From: Xanthostigma xanthostigma
Lineage: Eukaryota > Arthropoda > Insecta > Raphidioptera > Raphidiidae
NCBI GenBank assembly: GCA_963575645.1
Contig: OY754464.1
Span: 44,382,192-44,446,191 of the forward strand
Length of the DNA stretch: 64,000 bases
Direction of reading: 5' to 3'
Every line of letters starts with the position of its first letter. Position 1 is the first letter of the stretch. Position numbers and translations under genes: made by a program. Below the pieces are notes generated by a model. That model was not told the origin of the DNA. It worked only from the letters and a program-made list of their open reading frames with translations, and did no database searches. Shown in pieces: positions 1 to 9,917 of the stretch.

Positions 1-540
1 TGTCTTATGGAAAATATGTCAACCTAGCATACAAACGGTACATTTTAATTTTTTGCAAATAACCAAATAATGTCAGCAGTTCCGAAAACTAACTATGTAA
101 AGCATCGATGTCTTACGCATATTTTAATATTTTTTCCAATTTAATTAGGAGACTTTTAATCAATAAAAAAAATTATTAAACCTTAGCACTTTTCGATTAT
201 GGACTTTTATTTTTGACAGTTTTAACAATTTTAACTGAATTTTCAACTTTTTAATGATTTAATTAAAATTTTTATTAGTTTTAATTTCTTTTTTTAATTA
301 TTTACTGTAAAAAAATATGTAAAATACAGATATTTACATAAATTTATTTTTTTTAACCTAACTAGAATTCAACTTACTTTTGAATGGGACTGTAACGGAT
401 CAACCTCCTTAATCTTTAATTACTATCCAAGTGAGACTTAAAATAAATACGTATTTGAAAGAAAGTTAAAAACAATTATTATAGGTAAGTAATTTTAATA
501 AATAAATTTTTAACCTAAATTTGAAGCGAAAGATGCAATA
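1..540. other. AT-rich stretch, no gene seen
   Basis: This stretch is very AT-rich with short homopolymers and no convincing ORF, splice pattern or repeat boundary. It may be decayed repeat or plain intergenic DNA. Confidence 0.6.
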
Positions 541-833
541 TCATAAATCAAGATGACGGCGAATCAGTTTTACAAGTACCGGATTGCCATAAGGGCCGAC
601 AATCCTCTCCACAAAAGAGTCAAACTGTTTCAGCAATATGATCTTATTGCTCCACAAAAGGAAGCGAAGCTTCCCCAGCTACGGTTTTTATATGGAGAGC
701 CGAAGGCTCGACTAGTGTTGTTTTCAACCGAGCGGGACACAGCCCCGCGAGGTAAGACTGTAACAAAGGTGGAGACGTAGGCTCCACAAAGGGAAGCGAC
801 AGAGAACCTACGGTTCTCAAAGTTTTGGCGATA
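541..833. repeat. Dispersed repeat fragment with GGAGCC/GGCTCC motifs
   Basis: The segment carries several short motifs of the type GTAGGCTCCAC and a CCGAGCGGGACACAGCCCCG-like stretch. The same vocabulary occurs near 2.75, 42.95 and 48.7 kb, so I call it a diverged member of that dispersed family. The 75-codon open frame from 553 has no recognisable domain and I do not treat it as a gene. The fragment ends at the left target site of the TIR element at 834. Confidence 0.5.
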
Positions 834-1869
834 TAATCCAGTCAACGAAGGAAAAATAAAAACAATAAATTGTGTAGTCTGGGTTATTATTTCAAATGAT
901 AGGGGTGATACCCAGGAATAACATATTAAAAGTCCCCAGCGGGGGGGCACTTGCTTTGGACGGGAGGGGAGCAAATAGGTCCCATTTTTTGGTTCTTCGT
1001 GATTCTCTAAAAAACCATGCGTTTTAGAAAAGAGAACCTTTTATAAAAAATAAAGCTGATTAAATTTTCTACAAAATGCCGAAAAATTTTTTTTTAGATT
1101 TATTAATAAGGGAGATGAAAAAAGCTATTGTTTATTAAATATAATTTGCTACTTCTGGAGTCAATTAATTTGATTTAATTTGATAACTGTTATAAAATTG
1201 TGATTATGTATTTTTATTTGTGACACCTATATTTATTATTTTTTAATTGAAATTAAAGAGGCTGACTGCTTAATGTTTGTAGTGTTTGTACTACATTATT
1301 TTATTGCCTGCCCTTAACACATCTTTCTTCTGCCACCATCTTCAACTCCGATTTCGGTTCCGACTCCGAAAAACCAAATTTAAAAACTCCGACTTCGATT
1401 CCGATAAAACCACCTCCGTAACATCCCTAATTTCTACATGAACCAAAAGATAACTAATGGTATATTGGATTGAATGTAAGGAAGAATCTTCATCTATAAT
1501 TATAGCTCAACGGAATAATAAACATTAATTTTCTAAGGCAATAATACTTTGTTTTCAGTTTGTATCACATTAATATCCCTTGCATTTCCTTTTGTATTTG
1601 TCATATATATACAATTAATATATCATTTTGTAAGAAATTTAATAAGCTTCATTACGTTTTAAGGTTTTTTTCCTACGACGCTTAGTTTTTGAAATATTTA
1701 GGAAAAACTAAAATATGGAACATATCCCCCCCACCCCGCCTAAAGCAAGCGGCCCCTGGCTGGGGACTTTTGGTATGTTATACCTGGGAGTCAACCCTAT
1801 TATAAAAAATATTAATCCAGACTACACAATTTTTTGCATTTATTTGCCAATTTCGGGTTAACTGAACTA
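834..1869 (+). mobile_element. TIR element family A, copy 1 (1,036 bp, non-autonomous)
   Basis: The ends are imperfect inverted repeats of roughly 150 bp that share AAATTGTGTAGTCTGG and CCCCAGC blocks. An ATA triplet flanks both ends (831-833 and 1870-1872). No transposase ORF is present. A second copy lies in opposite orientation at 7725-8775 with a TAA duplication. The three-base AT-only duplications resemble those of PIF/Harbinger elements, but the family assignment is inference. The interior holds a block of GGAGTCGGAATCGG-type low-complexity sequence (around 1340-1420). Confidence 0.75.
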
Positions 1870-1900
1870 ATATCAGCATATCAGTATTTTATTTAACTTT

Positions 1901-1915
1901 CCGAGCAAAGCTCGG
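1901..1915. repeat. Short perfect hairpin CCGAGC-AAA-GCTCGG
   Basis: A six-base stem with an AAA loop is followed by TCACCCAGGTACTT. Hairpins of this kind are common near the ends of dispersed insect repeats. I cannot assign the family. Confidence 0.5.
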
Positions 1916-2296
1916 TCACCCAGGTACTTTAAGTAAAATCGAGTCCATATATTTTTAATGCTGATAAAGTCTATAAAGAATTATTTTAACACACTAATTT
2001 ATAAAATCTACCAATGTAGAAATTTCTTCTCTTCTTTAGAAAATGCTTGAATGGATCTGACTAACTGAGTGAGTTATAAGCAAAAGACACTTTTATTGTA
2101 AGTGCTGTCCTCTGGGACCGAAATTCTATGCTAGATCGATATTTCGCTCCGGAAAATCTCGTTTCTGTAAATTTCATACAATCGTTAGAGCCTTTTGTCA
2201 ATAAAGTTTTACGTATACCTATTATGGATTATCTACATTAGTGAAAATTACATAATGCTACACATATAATATAAAAATAACCTACCTTATTGTTAT
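1916..2296. other. AT-rich stretch, no gene seen
   Basis: I see no ORF, RNA gene or clear repeat boundary. The segment ends at the family C repeat. Confidence 0.5.
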
Positions 2297-2872
2297 TATT
2301 TATATATTCGTTAAAGTTATAATTTACTCAATTATTTGTTCTTTTTATTTTATTTATATAATTTACGTTTTATAGTTAGAACCTATTAAAGATCTGTCAG
2401 TATTTTGACATTTTGTAAGTTGTTTTTCACATTTTATAGCATTGTTTATATACGTAACCAAGGCAACTATTCATTCCATGGCCTGTTATATCCTACGAAG
2501 TTTTTATCAAAAAAAATCCTATTTCGGTCCCCGGGGAGAAAATCGAAAATCTGGCTCCGTTAAAATCTGCCCCGTGTCTTACATTATAAGTGTGCCAAAT
2601 TTCAACTTTCTATGTCTACTGCGGCCTTCTGGAGGCTCTGGAAAGACAGACATACAATAGGTAATTATAAGTATATGTAGATAGCCGTATTTGCAGAGTG
2701 TTGCCATATAATTCGCACGCGATTAAGACGAAACACTATTGTCTCACGGGGCTGCGTCCTGTTCTGCAGTAACAACAGTAGTGGAGCCTACGGCTCCACC
2801 GTAATCCGTATAAGAGTCTCGCCTCACGAAGCATAGTAGTTGGTGGAGCCGTACACTATATTCTGAGTTTAT
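2297..2872 (+). repeat. Dispersed repeat family C, copy 1 (about 575 bp)
   Basis: The segment is nearly collinear with 42461-43025, differing by small indels and substitutions. Near its end lies a perfect 19-bp inverted repeat (2781-2799, GTGGAGCCTACGGCTCCAC) with GTGGAGCCGTACACTATATT close to the terminus. Short open frames of about 72 codons exist in both copies, but they show no domain and have no good ATG, so I do not call them genes. The class is unknown. Confidence 0.75.
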
Positions 2873-2984
2873 ATTCCAGTTTTTCTTTCCACAAAACTCT
2901 TATTGGGACTATCATGAACATATACAAAAAATTTCGATTTCTTCGATTTTTCGTCTGTTCCTTGAATTTTTTTTGTAATAAACC

Positions 2985-3795
2985 ACCTAACTAACATCTA
3001 CAGAACAAAAGAACAGTAGATTTTTTATTTTCAAAATATTTCTGAAACTACAAATTTAGAAAAACACATTTTTTTCATAACTATCTTGTAAAATTATACA
3101 CACCAATAAACCGTTATGATATAAAAAACAACATTAAATGGTAGGTAATAGGTATATCTTTTCTCCGCATGCGCTGATTTTGTCCAAAAATTGTTTTTAC
3201 AAAACTTGTAAAATAGAAAAATAAACCGTTTTGATAAGTGCCTATACCATCATTACATAAAAAACTACGTTATAACATATATCTCTGATGCGCATGCGCC
3301 GATTTTCACCGAAATAAAATACAAAAATTTCTTGAAAAACAGATAGAATAATAAGCCGCTATGAAAAGTATACCATTAATTAAAAAACGATGTTATAATA
3401 TATATTTCCCGTGCATGCGCCGTCTTTCTCCAAAAAACTTTTTACAAAATTTTCTTGTAAAATAGAATAATAAACCATTATAAAAATTATACCATTGTTA
3501 TATAAAAAACGTTATAGCACATAATATCTCACTCCTTACAAAACTTTCTTGTAAAACAGATAGAATAATAAACCGTTATGAAAAGTATACTATATTTATA
3601 TAAAAAAACGATATTTTAATATATATCTCCTGCGCATGCGCCGACTTTCCACAAAAAACTTCTTACAAAATTTTCTTGTGAAATAAAATAATAAACCATT
3701 ATGAAAATTATACCATTATTATATAAAACAACGTCATAGCATATAATATCTTTTGCGCATGCGCCGATTAAAAAAAAAAAATACAAAACTTTCGT
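2985..3795 (+). repeat. Degenerate tandem array, unit about 120 bp, core GCGCATGCGCCGATTTT
   Basis: Five recognisable cores (near 3166, 3291, 3411, 3633 and 3756) are spaced by about 120 bp or a multiple. Each follows a block resembling AATAAACCGTTATGAAAAGTATACC. The same unit recurs at 9.3-9.7, 11.5, 12.8, 30.8, 39.1, 40.1, 40.6 and 44.6-44.8 kb, in some places as part of MITE family E. The core GCGCATGCGC is a self-complementary decamer. Confidence 0.75.
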
Positions 3796-3910
3796 GTAAA
3801 AATAGATAAAATAATAATAATACTTTTATTCGTACGTTGGTCAACATTTAGAGATTGTACACGTCAATATATAACGAATTACATTTGTATATTAAAAAAG
3901 TCTTTTATTG

Positions 3911-4767
3911 AGTATATATGTTATTCGCAATAGCCGAAATCGGCCACTGCCCGAAATTTTTGCCCACAACGCGTTGCGGGTAAGGAAATATACTCACAAA
4001 GCGTTTTCTGTTAGTTTTTGCGGGGCATGGGTAAAATTAAACGCCCACAACGCGTTGTGGGTAAATGCTCGTACCCACTACACGAATTAAGAGTTTTTGA
4101 AGCGTCGCATCGGTTTGTGGGCATTCCAATCTACCCACGTCGCGTTGTGGGCGTCTCTTCTTACACACGATGCGTTGAACCTGCTATGGTTTCCTCGGGA
4201 TCAAAACAAGGATTTCTTCACTGCCAGTGTTTTAAAGCATGCGGAACAAAGGCATGTTCTTGTGTCAGGAAAAATGTTAAGTGCTACTCAAAATGTCACA
4301 AAAGCAATCCGTGCAAGAATAAGTAGAGCGTAGAAGAAAAACTGTTGTGAATTTTTTAATACATATTTAAAAAATAAGCTCAGTGTGTTAGGTATTTAGA
4401 TACTATACATGTTTTTTGAAGTTAAAACTTTATTTTTATTATAATATATGATATTAATGGTATTATTAAAAGCTATTAGAAAAATTGTTATTATTATTAT
4501 TGAAACACATCGTGTGTAAAGAGACGCCCACAACGCGACGTGGGTAGATTGGAATGCCCACAAACCGATGCGACGCTTCAAAAACTCTTAATTCGTGTAG
4601 TGGGTACGAGCATTTACCCACAACGCGTTGTGGGCGTTTAATTTTACCCATGCCCCGCAAAAACTAACAAAAAACGCTTTGTGAGTATATTTCCTTACCC
4701 GCAACGCGTTGTGGGCAAAAATTTCGGGCAGTGGCCGATTTCGGCTATTGCGAATAACATATATACT
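3911..4767 (+). mobile_element. Inverted-repeat DNA element, 857 bp, 4-bp ATTG duplication
   Basis: Two near-perfect arms of about 260 bp (3911 to about 4170, and about 4505-4767) flank a unique centre. ATTG flanks both sides (3907-3910 and 4768-4771). The host LINE frame is restored when one copy of ATTG is removed, which supports the boundary. Each arm contains several palindromic CCCACAACGCGTTGTGGG-like sites, possible transposase-binding sites. The centre keeps a Cys-rich coding remnant (4192-4326). A 4-bp duplication fits Ginger-type DNA transposons, but that assignment is inferred. Confidence 0.8.
4192..4326 (+). pseudogene. Cys-rich (CXC-like) C-terminal fragment of a lost transposase or integrase
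   Basis: The ATG-initiated frame encodes 44 residues ending at TAG (4324-4326). Eight cysteines are spaced C-x-C-x3-C-x4-C-x-C-x6-C-x3-C-x5-C with a His after the seventh. This spacing resembles Cys-rich C-terminal tails I associate with integrase-like transposon and domesticated-transposon proteins (Ginger/KRBA2-like). That family link is from memory and unverified. No catalytic core remains, so I read it as the 3' end of an internally deleted transposase gene. A small standalone Cys-rich peptide is a less likely alternative. Confidence 0.5.
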
Positions 4768-5002
4768 ATTGTCGAGTAGAATATTTTGTTCTAATGTTTT
4801 AGCTTTTAGTTCTTGAATGTTTGCCGGTAATTTATTGTAGATTTTTATTGCTTGATAGTAGAAGTTTTTTTGTATCATGGTAAGATGTGTGCTTATGTTT
4901 TTTAAATTTCCCTTTTCTCTTGTTACATATTTATGATTTGGTTATAGGTGTCGAAATTCTTCATAGTTGTTTTTTTACAAAATAACACATTTCTAAAACA
5001 TA

Positions 5003-5110
5003 CAGGGTGAGTCAGACCACCCGTATCAGTCGTTTTTTTCGAAAACGGTTAGTCGTAGAGAGTTGTCTAAAAAATCTGTATTATAAAAGCCCTAATGAAG
5101 AATCGAATGG
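5003..5110 (+). mobile_element. Partial MITE end, GGGTGAGTCAGACCAC type
   Basis: The sequence matches the arm of the palindromic MITE at 35966-36114, including the TTTTCGAAAACGGTTAGTCGTAGA block. Only one arm is present here. Confidence 0.6.
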
Positions 5111-5582
5111 TGATATTTTTTCCCCCCGGAAAGGTCGGCTTCCCTGTTAGTGTGCTCCGGAATGTTCAGAACTCCGGAATGTTAAATGGTACGATAGGTC
5201 GAAAGTGGTATTGTTGAAAAGATCTTTAAAAAATAAGCAAGTTTTGTAGGACATTTTTTTTGTTACTGCCACCCCTGTTAAGTAATATTCGTTTGAAATT
5301 ATTAAATTAACATGTCAGAATAACAAAAAAGTCGATATTTAAAATCTAGTTACCTAATTAAACAATGTCACAATAAGTTTTCAATAATTGCATTTCTTTT
5401 GTCGGAAAATACTTCCAGGTACTCATAACATATCTAGAAGAGCTCTGCAGTGTTTAGAAGTAAATTGAAGACAATTTGGACATTTGTGACATTGTCCAAT
5501 TTAATTGGAACATCTATCTATCTATCTATTTTATTAATTGCTAGCTATTTTAAAATATACATGGGCGTATATGTGTGTATGT
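5111..5582. other. AT-rich stretch with a short TCTA microsatellite
   Basis: I see no gene. A TCTATCTATCTATCTA run lies near 5515-5530. Confidence 0.55.
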
Positions 5583-5690
5583 CGAGCACTCCGGCTGCGC
5601 CGTCGTGCTCGAAAAAATAGCGTAAAGTATTCGTGGATAACTGGTCTTTAAAACAGTTGCTCTATTTCGAGCACTCCGGCTGCGCCGTCG
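5583..5690 (+). repeat. Duplicated CGAGCACTCCGGCTGCGCC motif
   Basis: Two copies of the GC-rich motif start at 5583 and 5668, about 85 bp apart, immediately before a 71-bp tandem repeat. Their base composition contrasts with the surroundings. Confidence 0.6.
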
Positions 5691-5741
5691 TGCCGAGCAG
5701 TTTTAAACGATATTCAGTTTTTTTACATCCTCGATCTAGAT

Positions 5742-5960
5742 ATATGGTTGTTAAGTTCGTTGCGCCATCTATTGAATATTCACTCAATCCAGTCAACAGG
5801 TATTGCCATCTTATATGGTTGTTAAGTTCGTTGCGCCATCTATTGAATATTCACTCAATCCAGTCAACAGGTATTGCAATCTTATATGGTTGTTAAGTTC
5901 GTTGCGCCATCTATTGAATATTCACTCAATCCAGTCAACAGGTTCGCCATTTTATATGGT
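5742..5960 (+). repeat. 71-bp tandem repeat, three copies
   Basis: The unit contains TGGTTGTTAAGTTCGTTGCG and CACTCAATCCAGTCAACAGG and recurs at 5741, 5812 and 5883, with a partial fourth start near 5953. The copies are almost identical. Confidence 0.9.
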
Positions 5961-6514
5961 TGTATTATGACTGTAGTAGTATAATACGTCGGTTTGAGCT
6001 CACTCCTCAGGTGTCAAATTACACTCAGCTGGAGTGGGAGTAAACCACCACCGGTGAACACCATGCTTCCTGCTTCATTTAAGTCCAAAAAAACTGATGT
6101 ACTTTAAAATTCGAAAGAGGTGGAAATGTTAAGGGTTGCTGCCACCCCCTACTTGAATACCATCGTTGAACTCGTCTCAGATCCCCGATTAATTTGAGTC
6201 CAAAATTGATATGTCTAACTTTAAAATTCGAGAAATTGTACACAAATCTATAAAAGTGGAGGGGGTAAAAATAGCTGTTTTCAAGCTATTTTTCAAGTGG
6301 CCCAGAAACCCCCTTATTCATCTACTGACTGTCAAGGAATAGACAAATAATAATTTGCAATAAAATAACATTGCGACTATAAATTGAAATGTAAGCTATC
6401 CTATTTTTCAAGCTGGGTCGAATTGCACACGGTGTGCAAATCAAATTTAAAATCGGTTCAGTAGTTTAGGAGTCCATCGCGGACAAAGATGTGACACGTA
6501 ATTTTTATATATTA
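5961..6514. other. Non-coding stretch with no recognised feature
   Basis: I see no gene. The text has the style of decayed dispersed repeats (CCACCCCC and AAATTCGA blocks) but I find no boundary. Confidence 0.45.
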
Positions 6515-7724
6515 AGATTATTGTAATAAATAAAATTATCGACCAATTTTATTTTAAGACAGAACATACGCAATCTTTAAATTGACATGTTAAACAGTGC
6601 AACAGACAGAGATAACCGAAAGATGTTTGCCATCGCTTAGATTAAATTGAATTAATTTCTATAAAAAAAAACTGATTGTCGGTTCAATTTTTTTGTTAAA
6701 AATATTTTATTTTGTTTTATTATTGTAATAAATAAAATTATCGACCAATTTTATTTTAAGACAGAACATACGCAATAATTAAATTACCATGTTATACCGT
6801 GCAACAGAGAGAGATAACCGAAAGATGTTTGCTATCTGTTATATCAGATTGAATTTATTTCTATATAAATGTGTATAAAAAAACTGATTGGGAAAATTCT
6901 GTTGTACGAAATTTATGTAAAATTTTCTCCTCTTTCGTTTAAGATAGGTTTCGAACCGATCCGATTTAAATTAAACGAGTTATAAGCGAAAAACTTTGTT
7001 TTTCCTAAATTGCTCCACCCTGGGGCCAAAATTCAAAAATCGGGCGACGTTGGATCTAAGTTACCCGGAGACGAATCGATAAAAAAAAAAAATTTTTTTA
7101 ATCGGTTAAGACGTTTGGGCTATACGCGTGACACAAAAAAGTGGGCCGTACAGATTTACAGACGTACAGACAACGAGTACATAAAGGCGCTTTAGATTAC
7201 GCTATTTTCGCCTAAAAACTGAATCCATACATCTATTCGTTTGAACGTAAGAGGTGAATCGTAATAAAACAATATACGAACAAGAAGAATGCTTACTTAA
7301 GAGAAGCGGACGATTAATGAGAATCTGCATAAAAATAATAACCTGTGGGGAGTAGTAGTATTAAGAAATCAATTTCCTATTGATCTTTGGAACTGATTAA
7401 AGATTAAAGAGTAGAGAGAAAGAAACATTTTTATTTACTTTCTGTAATCTGGTGAAACATGGGCTGGTTTACATTTCAATTATGTAAGAAAGAAATAGAA
7501 ACAAAAAAAAAAATAACAAATTAAAATTAATAGTTACGAAAACTAACGTCCACGATACACATTCAATATAGGTGAGTTATAGAGTATCGCACTGATGTCA
7601 ATATTGCTCCAAGAAACCTGAAAAATTACATATTACTCATAGTAAGTTTATGTTCTCAAAATTCTCGTTATCTTTATTATGAAAATTCACTTTCTGTTTT
7701 TTAGGCGCGAATAGCGTAAGCTAA
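6515..7724 (+). repeat. Composite repeat, copy 1
   Basis: This segment starts with a partly duplicated block containing AATAAAATTATCGACCAATT (6529 and 6727). It then runs through a TCTCCTCTTTCGTTTAAG block and the family B arm ending ACGCTATTTTCGCCTAAAA (about 7215), and continues with about 480 bp of otherwise unique sequence to an inverted family B end starting near 7702. The whole order matches 45070-46230. Family B arms in inverted orientation around the 480-bp core suggest a foldback-like element. No coding remnant is seen. Confidence 0.75.
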
Positions 7725-8775
7725 TAGTTCAGTTAACGAAGACCCGAAATTGGCAAATAAATGCAAAAAATTGTGTAGTCTGGATTAATATTTTTTATAA
7801 TAGGGTTGACTCCCAGGTATAACATACCAAAAATCCCCAGCCAGGGGCCGCTTGCTTTAGGCGGGGTGGGGGGGATATGTTCCATATTTTAGTTTTTCCT
7901 AAATATTTCAAAAACTAAGCGTCGTAGGAAAAAAACCTTAAAACGTAATGAAGCTTATTAAATTTCTTACAAAATGATATATTAATTGTATATATATGAC
8001 AAATACAAAAGGAAATGCAAGGGATATTAATGTGATACAAACTGAAAACAAAGTATTATTGCCTTAGAAAATTAATGTTTATTATTCCGTTGAGCTATAA
8101 TTATAGATGAAGATTCTTCCTTACATTCAATCCAATATACCATTAGTTATCTTTTGGTTCATGTAGAAATTAGGGATGTTACGGAGGTGGTTTTATCGGA
8201 ATCGAAGTCGGAGTTTTTAAATTTGGTTTTTCGGAGTCGGAACCGAAATCGGAGTCGAAGATGGTGGCAGAAGAAAGATGTGTTAAGAGCAGGCAATAAA
8301 ATAATGTAGTACAAACACTACAAAAATTAAGCAGTCGGCCTCTTTAATTTCAATTAAAAAATAATAAATATAGGTGTCACAAATAAAAATACATAATCAC
8401 AATTTTATAACAGTTATCAAATTAAATCAAATTAATTGACTCCAGAAGTAGCAAATTATATTTAATAAACAATAGCTTTTTTCATCTCCCGTATCTCCCT
8501 TATTAATAAATCTAAAAAAAAATTATACGGCATTTTGTAGAAAATTTAATCAGCTTTATTTTTTATAAAAGGTTCTCTTTTCTAAAACGCATGGTTTTTT
8601 AGAGAATCACGAAGAATCAAAAAATGGGACCTATTTGCTCCCCTCCCGCCCAAAGCAAGTGCCCCCCCGCTGGGGACTTTTAATATGTTATACCTGGGTA
8701 TCACCCCTATCATTTGAAATAATAACCCAGACTACACAATTTATTGTTTTTATTTTTCCTTCGTTGACTGGATTA
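7725..8775 (-). mobile_element. TIR element family A, copy 2 (1,051 bp)
   Basis: The segment is the reverse complement of 834-1869 with few differences. TAA flanks both ends (7722-7724 and 8776-8778). The insertion interrupts a family B arm, and the uninterrupted arm sequence GCGTAAGCTAAAGCGCC is present at 46.2 kb. The insertion is therefore younger than that repeat. Confidence 0.85.
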
Positions 8776-8778
8776 TAA

Positions 8779-8960
8779 AGCGCCTATATGTACTCGCTTT
8801 GTCTGTGAATCTGTGAATCACGCTTTTTGTATCCAGCGCAAAGCCCAAACGCCTTAACCGATTTTATAAAACTTTTTTTTTTGTTCGATTTGTCTCCGGG
8901 TAGCTTAGATCCTAACGTTGCCCGTTTTTTGAATTTTGACCCCAGAGGGGAGCAATAAAG
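8779..8960 (-). repeat. Family B arm, continued after the insertion
   Basis: The segment resumes the interrupted arm (AGCGCCTATATGTACTCGC onward) and ends near CCCAGAGGGGAGCAA. Related arms lie at 6940-7215, 12010-12255, 45310-45715 and 46207-46318. Confidence 0.7.
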
Positions 8961-9294
8961 AACCAGTGGGAGTATATGCCCAAGTAATTCAAGAATTACA
9001 AGGCGCGAAATTTTACGTCATATACCCCGGTGTTTTGTTTGAAAATCGGTGTATATATAATTATATTTAACGACACTTGGAGAATAATATAGTATATCTT
9101 AATTTACTTATTCTAAGAAAAAAATAACAGTTGAAAATAATGAAACACAGAAAGGAAAATATAATTTTAATAATTTCATGGTTCTCTATGTAATATGTTA
9201 TTGTGTCATGTAAAAATTAAACCTAACTAACATCTTCAGAACAAAAGAACAACAGATTTTTTTTCAAAATATTTCTGAAATTATGAGTTTAGAA

Positions 9295-9728
9295 AAAAAA
9301 TTTCATAACTTTCTTGTAAAAACAGATAGAAAAATAAACCGTTATGAAAAGTACCCAATTATTATATAAAAACAACTTTATAACATATATGTGCCGACTT
9401 TAGCTCAAAGAATTTTTTACAAAACTTTCTTTAAAATAAAATAATAAAACATTATAAAAAGTACACCATTATTATATAAAAAACAACGATGGCATGTATC
9501 TCTTTTGCGCATGCGCCGATTTTTCCCAAAAATTATACAAAACTCTTGTAAAAATAGATCGAATAATAAACAGTTATGAAAAGTATACCATTGTTATATA
9601 CAAACAACTTTATAACTTATACCTCTTCTGCGCATGCGCCGACTTTCCCTCAAAAAACATTTTACAAAACTTTCTTGTAAAGTAGAATAATAAAACATTA
9701 TAAAAAGTACACCATTATTATATAAAAA
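9295..9728 (+). repeat. Tandem GCGCATGCGCC-type units
   Basis: About four degenerate units of 110-120 bp, with cores near 9400, 9508 and 9638, belong to the same family as the array at 2985-3795. Confidence 0.7.
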
Positions 9729-9730
9729 AA

Positions 9731-9917
9731 TTGGATGTCTGTAAAGTCGGTTTACGGACGATAGTTTTACGTGATAACGTATTCCGCTCGAATATCATAT
9801 TAAATAATACATTACTGCGCTCTCGCTTGCGCGCACAGGGTCAGGCGGAACGTTACACTTTTTCGTGCGTGCAGCTGGTGTTTCATCAATTTATAAGACG
9901 TTATCACGTCAAAAACT
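9731..9917 (+). mobile_element. Short inverted-repeat element family D, copy 1
   Basis: The segment has ends of the form TTTTACGTGATAACGT and ACGTTATCACGTCAAAAA, a GTAAAGTCGGTTTACGGACG block, and an internal GCGCTCTCGCTTGCGCGC palindrome-like stretch. Other copies lie at 45430-45585 (a clean insertion) and 32690-32816 (partial). Confidence 0.65.

Larger units (their letters stand above)
3892..4992 (-). pseudogene. 3' end of a non-LTR retrotransposon (LINE) ORF, interrupted by a DNA element
   Basis: On the minus strand a frame reads through FYYQAIKIYNKLPANIQ, which is typical of the C-terminus of Jockey/CR1-like LINE ORF2 proteins. An 857-bp element (3911-4767) splits it. If the element and one ATTG are discounted, the frame continues for a few residues and ends at a TAA (complement of 3892-3894). 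An in-frame TAA upstream (near 4950) shows the copy is dead. The relic begins near 4992, where another repeat starts. Confidence 0.7.

Noticed and set aside
541-780. 75-codon frame from 553 as a gene
   Set aside because: It lies in dispersed-repeat sequence and shows no domain, splice continuation or transcript signals.
2442-2660. 72-74 codon frame shared by the two family C repeats
   Set aside because: It has no ATG start and no domain, and the matching frame in the other copy reflects recent copying rather than demonstrated selection.
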